Shown here: positions 10,971-22,447 of the stretch, in pieces
Layout: the number at the start of each line of letters is the position of its first letter
How positions within the stretch are numbered: position 1 is the first letter of the stretch
From: Nyssa sinensis
Taxonomy: Eukaryota; Streptophyta; Magnoliopsida; Cornales; Nyssaceae
Length of the DNA stretch: 64,000 bases
Reading direction: 5' to 3'
Assembly (NCBI GenBank): GCA_008638375.1
Contig: VIRR01000536.1
Location: 186,001 to 250,000 of the forward strand
Program-made: the position numbers and the translations under genes
The notes under the pieces: generated by a model
Told to the model about the DNA's origin: nothing
Databases searched by the model: none
What the model saw: the letters and a program-made list of their open reading frames with translations, nothing else

Positions 10971-12410
10971 AAGCTAAATGCATATTGATCAAAGTTGGGG
11001 AAAATTTAAAGCAAATGAACCCCTAGAAAGTCATATTATATAAGATGCAAGCTTATATTCCATCGTGGGGTGTCCCTTGCAATATGCATGCTAGCCATTG
11101 ATGACGACTTTGATTCCATCAGCCTCAATAGCTAGCCATTTTCAATCATAGTTCGAGAGAGAGAAACTCTAGCAAGAGGAGTACAAAGATTGATGGAGAA
11201 AGAAATGCTATATAGAGAGATAATGTGATCGGATTTTAGGGGGGGGGGAGAGAAGTTTGATCTGAACATTGAAGTTTCAATGGTGAACTTATGTTTGTTG
11301 CAGATGAACAAATTTAAAACTCTTTTGAAGTGTGACATGAATTTTTTACAAATCATGAAAACTTTTGCTCCATGAAACAATAGGACAAAATTACAAGCAT
11401 CATATTGAAATATCATATTCCTTTGCAACAAACTCAAAAGTATATTCCACCTCATTCGATTATGCATATCATTTTGCCACTTTCATGAAAATAGCAGTTC
11501 AATTCTTTCATGAATGTAATCAAGTGGCTCACCAACAAAGTTGTAATTCATTGCGTGAGATTGTGTGGCAATCATATGAATAGAGGTTTTGATTTTCAAT
11601 GCAAATAAAAATTATTTGACATGTAAATCTCCCAAAAAAAATTAAAATTGCACATTTATGAATATTATCATTTATTATTGTGTGGTTGCTTAAGAACTAC
11701 ATATTCTATTTATTTTTAGTTATCTTCTAGTCAATTTGATATGTGAAAGATGAAGCTAGATATTGCATTTGTCTCTAAACTTGATGTTTTTCTTTCTTAC
11801 GTTCATTTCTTGGTAGGTTTTTGAAGCTTCATACCATTGATGATCAATTAGACAACTTTATAGGTATTCTTAGTCAAAGTCCTGCTCCTATAGATGAAAA
11901 ATTGAGGTGAGGTTGATGAAAAAAGAAGGTTCATTTAAAGACTGATGACTTCCTTTGTTCATGTGTTTCTATGACATTAGTTTGTATTATATTCTTATGC
12001 ATGATGCATTATTTTCTATAAAGAACTATCTCCTAGTATCTACAAATTTGCATATGAACAATTATAATTGTGTATTTATATGTGAGAAGCTAGGCTCCTT
12101 GATGCATCTGGGGAAAAAATTAAGAGAGATGGCATTATGGAAACATGATTTATGTCTGTTTTTATTGTTAAGTACTAAAAATATTATTGTTTCTAATGGA
12201 TTTAAACAACTTGTGGAAGATCTTCCATATGTAGATGATGGTTTCTTTTCTCTAAAAATTTACAATGTTGAGTTAACTTATTTGTTATCATTGTGCTAGT
12301 ATTTTATTGTCTTTCAAAAATCATAGAATGGATCAACAGTGACATAGAATGATTAGAGATTTCTCACATGGGGAGAATTATTAAGCAAGAAGATTTGAAT
12401 CTCCCTTTAA
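10971..12410. other. Intergenic, no supported gene
   Basis: Open frames of 70-115 codons exist on both strands (for example 11132-11467 minus and 11955-12299 plus), but they are AT-rich, lack recognisable domains and overlap each other antisense. I see no transposon landmarks. Confidence 0.4.
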
Positions 12411-12650
12411 GGCCCTGTTTGTTTAGTGGATTAGTTCTACCCTTTCACTAGTAGTCCAGGAACAATATTGTGGGGACTAAGAGTCCCTCTCCTCCCCTCC
12501 CCTCCCACTACACAATCCCACCCAATGGGATTAAAACCACCAACAAGATTATTAGTGAAAAGTCCATTTATGTAAACAAACATAAGCTAAACTTTTCGAA
12601 TAGAATTATGTTATCCAATCCGGCCCTTAAGCAGGCGAACAAACATAGCC
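12411..12650. mobile_element. Candidate MITE (GGCCCTGTTTGTTT terminus)
   Basis: About 240 bp. Begins GGCCCTGTTTGTTTAGTGG and ends with the imperfect inverse of the same motif (GAACAAACATAGCC). Such ends are common in small non-autonomous DNA transposons of plants. The interior is non-coding with a CCTCC-rich patch. No clear TSD, so superfamily is uncertain. Confidence 0.4.
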
Positions 12651-13163
12651 CAAGTATATTCTAGTATGACAGTTATACAAAAACATATTTGGTGTATGTT
12701 TCTAGACTCTATTCAATGCATTCAAATTATTTTCTCTATCACTCGCCATGATAGTTAATTTCTCCCAAAAAAAATCATGGACGAATGCCTCTGTTTCTTC
12801 TTCATGGCCTGAAATTCCTTATGTTCAAGCTCTGTCAACAATAGTTTGGATTATTTAATAAACTCGAAATGTTGAGTCATATAAAATCAAACCAAACTCT
12901 AGAATGAAGTTATGGGAGATAGTGTATACCTTGCCTTTGACCTTAGCCAAACCTTTCCTAAGGATTTTGATAAAAAGTTGAGTGCCTTGGTTATAATTTC
13001 ATTGCTTGAACTTTCCTCTTCTAGGTTAGTTAAACCTCAACTTGACTGGATGTGTGTACAATATTCTTCACTGCATGTTGCCTTTTGAGAGATGATAGTG
13101 TGAATTCGATTAGAGTTTCCTTTCGCAACTCAAATTGTTGCACTCTCATGGTAGCTAAACTTT
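12651..13163. other. Intergenic, nothing recognised
   Basis: AT-rich sequence without a long open frame, repeat or transposon landmark. Confidence 0.4.
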
Positions 13164-13560
13164 GGGCTCTAAAAACATCTCCAAGAAGGGGAGGCATTTT
13201 TGGAGGCAAAAACTCATTTGCCTCCTGCTACAATTTTATGCCCTCCCAGCACAATACATGCATTCCAACAATGGTAGTCAAAATGAGTATCTATTTTATA
13301 TTTTAATATATTTTTCTCCTCTCTCTCTCTTCCTACTACTCTCTCTTTCAATTACTTTCCTTCCATATTTTCCCTTCCATCTCTCTTTGTTCCCACTAGA
13401 GGTATATATGCCTATCATTTGACACTATTCATCAGCTAGAGGCAAAATGCTTCCAGTCATGGCTCCCCCGTTGGAGTGCAAAAAATAGGTGAATGGGAGG
13501 TAAATTGGTAGTTATAGCATATGCCTCCCCACATACATCTTCTCTTGGAGATGCTCTAAG
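13164..13560. mobile_element. MITE with CATCTCCAAGA-type inverted ends
   Basis: The left end GCTCTAAAAACATCTCCAAG and the right end TCTTGGAGATGCTCTAAG are inverted repeats built on GAGCATCTCCAA, a terminus widely seen in plant MITEs. A second, inner match follows: GGGGAGGCATTTTT on the left against GCATATGCCTCCCC on the right. The interior is non-coding and pyrimidine-rich. Immediate flanks show no clear TSD by eye. Confidence 0.6.
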
Positions 13561-14225
13561 ACAAGGCCTCGTGCTTAACTAGAAATGAAGAATCTTACAA
13601 TCATTATGGAGACAAAATGATGGATGCAGAAGTCATAATAGCTTTTATATCTAAGAGTACTGCTAGATAGTCTAAATTAGAAAGAGAAATGGACATAATG
13701 GCATATCATGCAAATTATTGAAAGTTCATAGGCAGTTTTCTCATATCTCCAATCAACTTGCCAAATTCATTTAGTCAACTTTTATATCACTTTCGTATTA
13801 ACTAAAGCTAATATCATGCTTCACTCTCTAAGAAGCCTTATTGAAGACTACATAACCTTGCTCGCCAATCCATGAAGGTACAAGATATAGCATATATACC
13901 CTTAGTATAAGGAAAATGAATAGTTTGCCCTATGCTCACCGCTAAACCACGGCCCCTCGTGGCCTTCTAGAAAACAAACAACCAACCCATTTACAATGGT
14001 CTGGTCCGAGTTATATTGCAACCACAATACAATTGAAATAATAATAAAAAATTACAGGGTCTTGTTTCTGGTTATAATCTACCTAAACCAAAAATGTATA
14101 TATCACAACTTCATTACAAGGCACAAATCTATGTGAACCATAAATCTAAATTTGGGGAATAAGTTATGAAATGGAAAGGTGTTAAGCACCTATTTTGTCA
14201 TAAATATGGAGTCAAATGTCCATTC
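13561..14225. other. Intergenic, nothing recognised
   Basis: No coding signal. A short stretch around 13945-13970 resembles tRNA-like or SINE-like sequence (CTCACCGCTAAACCACGG) but is too short to call. Confidence 0.35.
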
Positions 14226-14241
14226 AAAATCTTGTTTTGAA

Positions 14242-14404
14242 GGGAAATCCCGGTACACGAAGGCTCCTACCATTACGGGGTCTGGAGTGGGTTAGATGTG
14301 TGCAACCTTACCCCACAATCAGAGAGGCTGTTTACATGAGTTGAACCTATAACCTCCAAGTCATAATGAAATAACCTTACCATTGCACCAAGACCAGCCC
14401 CTAC
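14242..14404 (-). mobile_element. Au-type SINE with 16-bp target-site duplication
   Basis: Read on the minus strand it starts GGGGCTGGTCTTGGTGCAAT, giving a tRNA-derived pol III box A (TGGTGCAATGGTAAGG). It continues to box B (GGTTATAGGTTCAACTC), then AACAGCCTCT, GGGGTAAGGTTGCACACAT, and CGTGTACCGGGATTTCCC at the 3' end. This order matches Au-type SINEs of angiosperms. Flanks are near-perfect direct repeats, AAAATCTTGTTTTGAA at 14226-14241 and AAAATTTTGTTTTGAA at 14405-14420 (one mismatch). SINEs are transcribed by RNA polymerase III and moved by LINE proteins. Confidence 0.88.
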
Positions 14405-14469
14405 AAAATTTTGTTTTGAAATAAAAAAAAAAAATCATCCATAGCCATAACAAGAAATTATGCCACACA

Positions 14470-17392
14470 TGTAGAGACCTAAAAAATGAGGGTAAATTTT
14501 TTATTTTGCCGGTAGGACACTATTTATGCACTATTTGTCGGCAGGGCACTACACAGGCATATTTAGCTATAATTCATATTTAGAAGCATATTTTGAGTGT
14601 TTCATAGAAGATAAATATGCTTAGAATATAAAAATATACCTCCTGTAAAAATTTGAGCCTATTCAGAGATAGTTTCAAAAACTAGACCATAAAGGGCATC
14701 CGGTCAAACCTGGCCACAGGCAAAAATTAATTTTTTTAAAAATTTTCAATTAAAATAATTTTAAGAACTTTGACTAAAATAAAATATCGAATTGAGGCGT
14801 TTCGGGACGGGTTGTAGTGTAACGAGGCCCGAACTCATTAAGGACCCTTGCCTCTTTACTATAAATACAGTCCCTTAGTATATAATTTTATTATTTTTGG
14901 TCTGGAGAAAGAGCAGAACACGTCCATGGAGAGAAAGTGAAGAAAAACCTAGGTTTCTCCAACCTTCAAGCTTCCAAAACACACTTCTAGGTTTGGATTT
15001 TCATAAGACTTCCTTTTAGGAAGTTTTTCCCCACGTCAAGGGCTATGTTCTCACCGATTGGTTCGTCTTCACAGCGAGTACAACTCCCTAGGCTTGAGAA
15101 AAACCCTTTTAGGTATGATATTTTGCTAAGTAAGTAATAGATTTAAGTTTCTTTGCCTTTTTATATGTTGATTGAGAGATTTATATGTTTACTTGATGTT
15201 AGAAAATCACTTACGAGGTAGTTGCTTTGAAAATTTAGAGTTGGTAGTTTGTATACCTATGTGTTCTTTGAGAATTTGGTAAAATGATAAACATGAACCA
15301 TGACTATATGTATAATTCATGGTATTCTAACTTATGTTCATGTAGAGAAACTCTTGTGTTTGAGAGTTATGAATTATTTTATGTGTTGGTACTGTATGTA
15401 TTTTATGACCCTTGAGAAATTGTTACTATGATGAAGATGTACCTTGAATATGTGTATAAATTATTACATGGTGGCTTATATTCATGTAGATAGATATTGT
15501 GTTTTGGAAGGTATGATTGTTTGATGCATTTATGCTTTGAGAAATTAAGTGTTCTTTGGGAATTAGTAAAGTGGTGAATATGTGACTTGAACATATGTTG
15601 AAATGGATAGTATATAACATATGTTCATGTAGAAAGAGTTTTGGGGTATGGAAGTTATGATTTACTTTGGGTATGATGTATGACTTAAGGTGAATACCAT
15701 GTATTTGATGAATTGTCTCATTGAAAATTGCATAGAAAAATCAAGGCATATTGGCATATTGTGATTATTTGAAAACATGGTGTGGGTTAAGCACTTTGGT
15801 GCTATGCATTATGAGGGTGTAGATCCTGTGGTGAAAAACTCAAAATTGGCCATTGGTACTCATTCCAACGGGGACGGACCGTGAAGTGAGACATACGATT
15901 GGTACTCGTGTCCAATGGGGAAGGGCTGTGAAGCGAGACATGGGTATGGCATAGAGTTGTATGTGTGTGTCATGCATATTGATATTACATAACATTAAGG
16001 GATTAGAGGATTGTAGCTTATAAATGTACACTTGCACATGCCATGCCTTAATTTTGTTCCTTGCATTAGCAATATATCATACCAGCAGTTGAGCTGACCT
16101 CTCGTGGGATATCATATTACAGATGAGGCTCCGGGTACTTGAGACTTGTTTAAGTCTTGAAGAAAGGAAGGAAAATAGACCTTGAAGAAGATTTGGCCCT
16201 TGGGGTATATTTTGTATGTATGGGTATAAGCCCAAAAGACTTATGTTTCAATTTAGAAGAATGGTGGATTATAGACCTTGAACCATTTTATAATGTAAAG
16301 GTTTAAAACCCAAATGATACATTGGATGTATTTGTTTAATGTGCCTTACATGTATATACATATGTTGAAAGAAATGAATGTATGTTAAAATTTCATATAT
16401 TGTGGCCACCGAGTGAGGGTGGGTTGTGACGTGCTTATACATATTAAGTATTGTAAATATTAGGTGGGGAAAAAGGCTTGGAAAACAAAGGAGGTTATGT
16501 TGAAATTTTATGAAAATTAAAATATTTGTTAAGTGTGTAAAACACCTTTTAAATAGGTGGGAAGGATGTCAAAAAGGGGGGTTTAGAAACCTTGAGGGAA
16601 TAGGCTAAAATAAATGGATGAAAAGTGGCTTGAAAAACTTTGGAAAAAAATTAGAAAATAGAGAAATTTGCTCTCTGTCTGGAACAATAATTTTGTAGAA
16701 AAAATAGAGTTTTTGGTCTTTGTTGCTACAGTGAAACCAGCCCAGGACATGCCCCTGCCACGGGCCCAACGCTTGCGTGCGCGCCTGTGCGCCGTGCCAT
16801 GCCCCCACGCTGCACGCGCGCCCCTACTGTCCAGCCATGCCTTGCCCAGCCTGACAGCCTCTAACACTAGCCTTTTGGCCACCTTTTTGAGTCATATTTG
16901 GGCACCACTTTGGACCATGCTTGGGCACACTATTAAGCCATGTTTGGCTAATCCTTAGGTTATGTTTGGCCACCCTTTTGGGCTATTTTTGGCCACCCTA
17001 TTAGGCTATGCTTGACCACTTTCATGGGCTATGTTTGGTTGCTTCCTTAGACTAATTTTGGTAGACCTTTTTACCTATTATTGGCCCATGCCTTAGGACA
17101 TTTGGGGCCCATTTGGGCCAAAATTTCAAGACATTTTTAAAGATATTTTGGGCTATTTTGGAAGCCATTTTTTAACATGACTTAAACTATTTTAAATATT
17201 AATTGGGAGGGATGTTTGAGTGACATTAGGAGATCATTTTGGTTAAGTTAAATAGCAAGTTTTCATTTCAAATCTTGGGAAAACATGGGAGAATAAATGC
17301 ATAATTGTCTAAATCCACCTTATTGGCTTTCATTTACTTTTCTTATTTCATTTCACTCATTCCCCGGGTTTGTGAAAATTTGGGGCGTGACA
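14470..17392 (+). repeat. Gypsy LTR copy A (2.9 kb)
   Basis: Begins TGTAGAGACCT and ends TTTGGGGCGTGACA, so it has TG...CA ends. It has a TATA-like CTATAAATACAG near 14860, and CCAGCAGTTGAGCTGACC and GATGAGGCTCCGGGTACTTG near 16083-16141. These marks are shared, inverted, with the LTRs of the 27650-38379 element, so both belong to one Gypsy LTR group. A GC-rich patch at about 16730-16860 and short repeats of GGCTATNTTTGGCCACCC at about 16900-17030 make up the 3' part. No gag/pol lies between this copy and copy B, and no primer-binding site follows its end. Open frames here are chance frames. Confidence 0.75.
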
Positions 17393-20300
17393 TTTTGAGT
17401 ACGTCATAGAAGAGAAATATGCTTAGAATGTTAGAATACACCTCCTGTAAAAATTTAAGCCTATTCAGAGATAGTTTAAAAAATAGACTAAAAAGGGCAT
17501 CCCGGGTGGACCCGGCCATACCCGCCTGCAGGCGAAAGTAAATTTTTTTAAAAATTTTCATTTAAAATAATTTTAAGAACTTTGACTAAAATAGAATGTC
17601 GAATTGAGGCGTTTCGGGACGAGTTCTAGTGTAACAGGGTCTTGAACTCATTAAGGGCAAAAGAATCATTTTTCCCCTTTGGCCCTTTACTATAAATACA
17701 ACCCTTTAGAGATAGAAATATCAGAAATGGCATGGTCTGGAGAAGGAGCAGAAGTCGTGCATGGAGAGAAAAGGTGAGAAAACCTAGGGTTTTTCAAGTT
17801 TCAAGCCACCAAAACATACCTCTAGGCTAGGATTTTCACAAGACTTCCTTTTAGGAAGTTGTTCCCCACGTCAAGGACTATATTCTCACCGATCGGTTCG
17901 GCTACACAATGAACACAACTCCCTAGGGTTGAGAAGAATCCTATTAGGTATGATATCTTGCTAAGTAAAGAATATGGTTAAGTTTAAGAGTGTTTTATAT
18001 GTTGATTGAGTGATTTATATGTTTACTTGCTGTTAGAAAGTCACTTAGGATGTAGTTGCTTTGAAAAACCTAGAGTTGGTAATTTGTATACTTGTGTGTT
18101 CTTTGAGTTTTTTGAGAATTTGTCAAAATGATGAACATGTAACTTAAAGATATGTTTGATTTATTACATTGTGGCTTATGTTCATATGAATAAACCTTGT
18201 GTTTTGGAAGATATGGTTGTTTAATGCATTGATGCTTTGAGTAATTATGTATTCTTTGAGAATTTGGTAAAGTGATAAACATGAACCATGACTATATGTA
18301 TAATTCATGGTATTCTAGCTTATGTTCATGTAGACAAAACCTTGTAGTTTGAAAGTTATGATTCATTCAATGTAGTGGTACTTTATGTATGTTGTAATCT
18401 TTGAGAATTTGTTAAAGTTGTGAATATGTAATATGTTTATATGTGTAATTGATTGAATTACATGCTAGGTTCATGTAGACAAAGTATGATAGTTCGAAAG
18501 TTATAGTTGTTTTAAAGTATAATGCATTATTTAAGACATACACCATGTGTTTGATAAAATACTTTATTGAGATTGCATTATTGCATAGTGAAATCAAGGC
18601 ATATTGGCATATGGTGAATGCTTCGAAAACATAGTGTGGGTTGAGCATTTAGGTGCTATGCATTATGAGGGTGTAGATCCTGTAGTGAAAAATCCAAAAT
18701 TGGCCATTGCATTGGTGCCTGCTAATCTAATGGGAGCGATCCGTAAACGAGACATGGGTGTGGCATAGAGTTTGCATGGGTGTGTCACGCATATTGCCAT
18801 GGCATTGTATTGATGAATTGGAAGGCATGCAGATTATAAATGCACACTTGCACATGCCACACCTTAACTTTGTTCCTTGCATTAACATTATGTCATACCA
18901 GCAGTTGAGCTGACCCCTCGTGGGATATTATATTACAGATGAGGCTCCCGGTACTTGAGACTTGATGAAGTCTTGAAGGAAGGAGAGGAAAAAGAACTTG
19001 GAAGGATATTGGCCCTTGGGGCATAATTTTGTATGTATGGGCATAAGCCCAAAAGATTTGTGTTTTAAATTGGATGATTGATGAACTTTAGGCCTTGGCC
19101 AATTTGTAATGTAAGGGTAAGTCCAAATGACATGTAGTATATATTTGCTTAATGTCCTTACATGTATATATGTTGAAAGAAATGAATGTATGTTTAATTC
19201 TCATATATTGTGGCCACCGAGTGAGGGTGGGTTATGACATGCTTATATGTATGAAGGATTGCAAAATATTAGGTGGAAAAAGCTTAGAAAACAAAGGATA
19301 CTATGGTGAAATTTTTTAAAATATAGAAACTAGATTGAGTGAAGCGGGAGAGCATGCTTATATCTTCTAAATAGAGAATTAAATGAATTAAGAGGAAAAA
19401 GAAAGGTAAAGAAATGAAAATAGGGGCATAGGAGGAGACTTGGGGCAAATTAGTCAAAACTTACTTGAAGTCGAAAATAAAGAAAAAATGGTGAAATGGT
19501 CATTTTACATGTTACAGAGTCCCACACCAAGTTTGGTAATAAAATAAATTAAAATGGGTAGCAAAATATCAAAATCAAGATTTTTGGCCAAAGTTGAAAA
19601 AATTGGGTACTGTAGCATTTTAGCTACTGGTTTATTGTAGCTATGAACAGTAGCTACAGTAACCAGCAGCTAGCAGCCCGTGACATGCCCCAGCCACCCA
19701 CAGTCGTACGCCCCGCGTGCGAGCGCGGGTGCGCCGCGCGTTTGCACTACGTTGCGCCCACGCCTTGCTTGCCCTGCGCGCGCAGGGTCCACTGCCTACG
19801 CCCATGCGCGCGCCTGTTGCCTAGCACCCCCCTACTTACCAACCTGTCGCAGGGCCCACTGCCTGCGCCCATGCGCGCGCCTGTTGCCCAGCACCCCCCT
19901 ACTCACTAACCTGCTGCACCTCCATGACACCTGCCCCTTTGGCCATTTGTTTTAGCCATGTTTGGCCACCCTATTAGGCCGTGTTTGGCCAATCCTTGGG
20001 CCATGTTTGGCCACCCCATTGGACTATATTTGGCCACCCTCATGGGCCACGTTTGGGCCATTTCCTTCGACTAATTTTGGTGGACCTTTTGACCTATTCT
20101 TGGCCTATGCCTTAGGACATTTGGGGTCCATTTGGGCTATAATTTCAAGACATTTTTAGAGATATTTTGGGGCTGTTTTGGAAGTCATTATTTAACATAA
20201 CTTAAACTATTTTGAATATTAAATAGGGGGGATGTTTGAGTGACATTAGAAGACCATTTTGATCAAGTCCAATAGCAAGTTTTCATTTCAAACCTAGGAA

Positions 20301-20412
20301 AAACATGGGGGAATAAATGCATAATCAACTAAATCCATTAATGGTTCTTTCATTTACTTTTCTTATTTCATTTCACTCACTCCCCGGGTTTGTGGAAATT
20401 CGGGGCGTGATA
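17393..20412 (+). repeat. Gypsy LTR copy B, head-to-tail with copy A
   Basis: Repeats 14591-17392: TTTTGAGT(A/G), CATAGAAGA, CGAATTGAGGCGTTTCGGGAC, CTATAAATACA near 17690, CAGCAGTTGAGCTGACC near 18900, GATGAGGCTCCCGGTACTTG near 18938, ending CGGGGCGTGATA. It lacks the first about 120 bp of copy A. Its GC-rich patch is longer and carries a 67-bp tandem duplication (19781-19914). No PBS of the TGGTATCAGAGC type follows; the next recognisable sequence is Copia gag at 20565. Confidence 0.75.
19781..19914. repeat. 67-bp tandem duplication in LTR copy B
   Basis: Two copies starting CGCAGGG(T/C)CCACTGCCT at 19781 and 19848, each with CCCATGCGCGCGCCTGTTGC and AGCACCCCCCTACT. The GC-rich unit is absent as a pair from copy A, so it arose after the two LTR copies separated. 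Confidence 0.85.
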
Positions 20413-20564
20413 GTTTGAGTTCGTAGGGGATTGATGATTTTGCATGGAAATTTATTAAAAGGCTATGGTGTTGGGTATTGAGCTCCATTTTGTGTAGAAT
20501 CTCTGTTTCTATGTTTCGGGATGTTATTTGGTGTATCTCTATTTCTTCACTAATCTTCTATTTT
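20413..20564. other. Unassigned junction before Copia gag
   Basis: About 150 bp between the end of Gypsy LTR copy B and the first Copia gag codons. It ends in a pyrimidine-rich stretch and AG (CTTCTATTTTAG) that looks like a 3' splice site. No LTR, PBS or coding match recognised. Confidence 0.4.
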
Positions 20565-21130
20565 AGAGGAGAGTTTGAAGTTCTTTGAATGAAGGAATCC
20601 AAATATGTCTCAAATTATTTCTCAAGAATTTTGGTCGTCAAATGAAGAGATATGGTGAAGTAATTCCGAATGTTCGTGTGGTGGAGAAAATTTTTCGCTT
20701 ATTGAAACCAAAATATGAACATATTGTAGTGGCAATTGAAGAATCAACAGACTTGGAGTCCATGACCATTGACCAGCTATCGAGATCTCTACAAGCATAT
20801 GAGGAAAGGCCAAATAAGAATACAAATGAGGCAGTGGAATATGTTTTGTAATCAAAATTCTTTTTGAGAGGTCAAGAAGAAGGACAACAAAGAGGTGGAA
20901 GAACTCAAAGAGGCCAAGGATGAGGCCCTGGCCATAGACAAGGAAGAGGTGTTCGTGGACCATCAAACAATGAGTTTGAAGAAAGAAATCATTTTTCATT
21001 GTCAAGGTCATGCGGACGTGGAAGAGGTAGAGGAAGAGGAAACCATAAAAAGCTGGATGGAAGAAGGCATAATAAGTCTCAAGTGGAATGTTACAATTGT
21101 CATAAATTATGACATTTTTCCTGGGAATGT
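20565..21130 (+). pseudogene. Copia gag (UBN2 + zinc knuckle), broken
   Basis: The first codons read RGEFEVL, a stop, [17 protein letters not shown]; then a small deletion shifts the frame near 20633. It continues [39 protein letters not shown] and LQAYEE, the core of the plant UBN2/gag domain. A glycine- and arginine-rich linker follows in other frames. The nucleic-acid-binding zinc knuckle at 21089-21130 reads CYNCHKL*HFSWEC: all metal ligands of CX2CX4HX4C are present, but the residue before His is a TGA stop. Gag would form the virus-like particle. Confidence 0.82.
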
Positions 21131-21240
21131 CAAAATAATTCTAGTGGCCTAGAAGAGAAAGCTCATCTTATTGAACAAATTGAGGAGGAAGCCGAACCAA
21201 CTTTGTTGCTAGTAGTTAAAGAAAATGAAGAATTGAAGGC

Positions 21241-21600
21241 AAATTTATGGTACCTTGATAATGGTGCTAGCAATCACGTGTGGTGACAAAAGCAAATTTG
21301 TGGAACTTGATGAATCTTGGAGGGGCCATGTCACTTTTAGAGACTCCTTGAAAGTTCCAATCATAGGAAAATGTACGATCTTAATTCTTTTAAAAAATGG
21401 AGATCACAGAATTGTGTTAGAAGTATACTTTGTGCCAAAAATGAAAAATAATATTTTAAGTTTGGGATAATTATTAGAGAAAGGTTATGAAATTATCATG
21501 AAAGATTGTAATGTTGTTCTAAGAGATGAAAAAAGGTAATTTGGTTGCCAAAGTTTCAATGACTAAAAATAGAATGTTCTTGTTGAATCTTCAAACTGAT
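21241..21600 (+). pseudogene. Copia protease, active site changed
   Basis: Reads WYLDNGASNHV at about 21248-21280, where plant Copia proteases have WYLDTGASNHM; the catalytic D-T-G is D-N-G. A frameshift follows and the domain continues CGDKSKFVELDES and KMKNNILSLG, then a stop before LLEKGYEI. This would be the aspartic protease that cleaves the Gag-Pol polyprotein. Confidence 0.8.
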
Positions 21601-21639
21601 GTGGCTAAATGTTTGAAAACAAGTGTGAAAGTTATGACA

Positions 21640-22447
21640 TGGAAATAGCACATAAGGTTTGGACACTTGAATTTTGGAGGACTACAATTGATGGCCAAAA
21701 CAAAGATGGTACACGGGTTGCCTTTTATAAATCATCAGGATCAGTTATATGAAGGTTGTTTATTTGGCAAACAATTCTGAAAGACTTTTCCAAAAGAAGC
21801 CACTACAAGAGCTACAAAGCCACTAGAACATGTGCATACAGATGTTTATGGTCCGATCAAGCCATCATCATTTGGTAAGAATAATTACTTCTTGCTTTTA
21901 ATTGATGATTTTAGTCAAAAAGCTTGGGTGTATTTTCTGAAGGCAAAGTTTGAAGCTTTTGGGGCTTTCAAGAAATTTAAAGCATTGGTTGAGAAGCAAA
22001 GTGGTTACACCATTAAAGCCTTGAGATCCCATAGGGGAGGCGAATTCACTTCAAATGAATTTAAAACTTTTGGTGAAGTTAATGGAATTCGTCGTCCCTT
22101 AACGGTTCCAAGATCTCCACAACAAAATGGACTCGCCGAGAGGAAGAATAGATCAATTCTTAATGTGGCCCGGAGCATGTTAAATAGTAAATAAATGCCA
22201 AAAGAGTTTTGGGTAGAAGCTGTTAATTGTGTGGTTTATTTATTAAGTCGTTGTCCTACAAGGAGTGTAGCAAACATGACACCACAAAAAGCTTGGAGTG
22301 AAAAGAAGCCCAATGTCTCACATTTGTGTATATTTGGGAGTATTGCATATGTGCATGTTCTAGATCAAGAAAGGTCAAAGCTAGATTATAAGAGTGAAAA
22401 ATATATTTTCATTGAGTATGATGCAAGCTCCAAAGGTTATAAGCTCT
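21640..22447 (+). pseudogene. Copia GAG-pre-integrase and integrase, active-site loss
   Basis: HIRFGHLNFGGL and EGCLFGKQF form the HHCC zinc-binding region, with one Cys of the pair replaced by Tyr (QLYEGC). The catalytic core begins HVHTDVYGPIKPSSFGKN (first Asp present). The second Asp block reads LRSHRGGEF, His for Asp. The Glu block NGLAERKNR is present. A stop (TAA, 22192-22194) lies before MPKEFWVEAVN, where intact relatives have Gln. The region ends SSKGYKL, exactly where the solo LTR is inserted; the next residues, YNPITRKTIVSRDVKF, resume at 24337. Confidence 0.85.
22443..22447. repeat. TSD (GCTCT) of the solo Athila-type LTR, left copy
   Basis: GCTCT directly before TGATGAGTGCGC, repeated at 24332-24336 directly after CGTAATCA. 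Removing the insertion restores the Copia codons across the site. Confidence 0.9.

Noticed and set aside
11955..12299. 114-codon plus-strand open frame
   Set aside because: No recognisable motif, composition like its AT-rich surroundings, no splice or promoter context that I can support.
16583..16958. Open frames on both strands in the GC-rich patch of LTR copy A (and 19643-19955 in copy B)
   Set aside because: They follow GC-rich low-complexity LTR sequence, are not conserved as frames between copies A and B, and have no domain.
14465..20417. LTR copies A and B as the two LTRs of one complete element
   Set aside because: There is no internal region, PBS or PPT between them and the outer flanks (ACACA and the bases after 20412) do not match.
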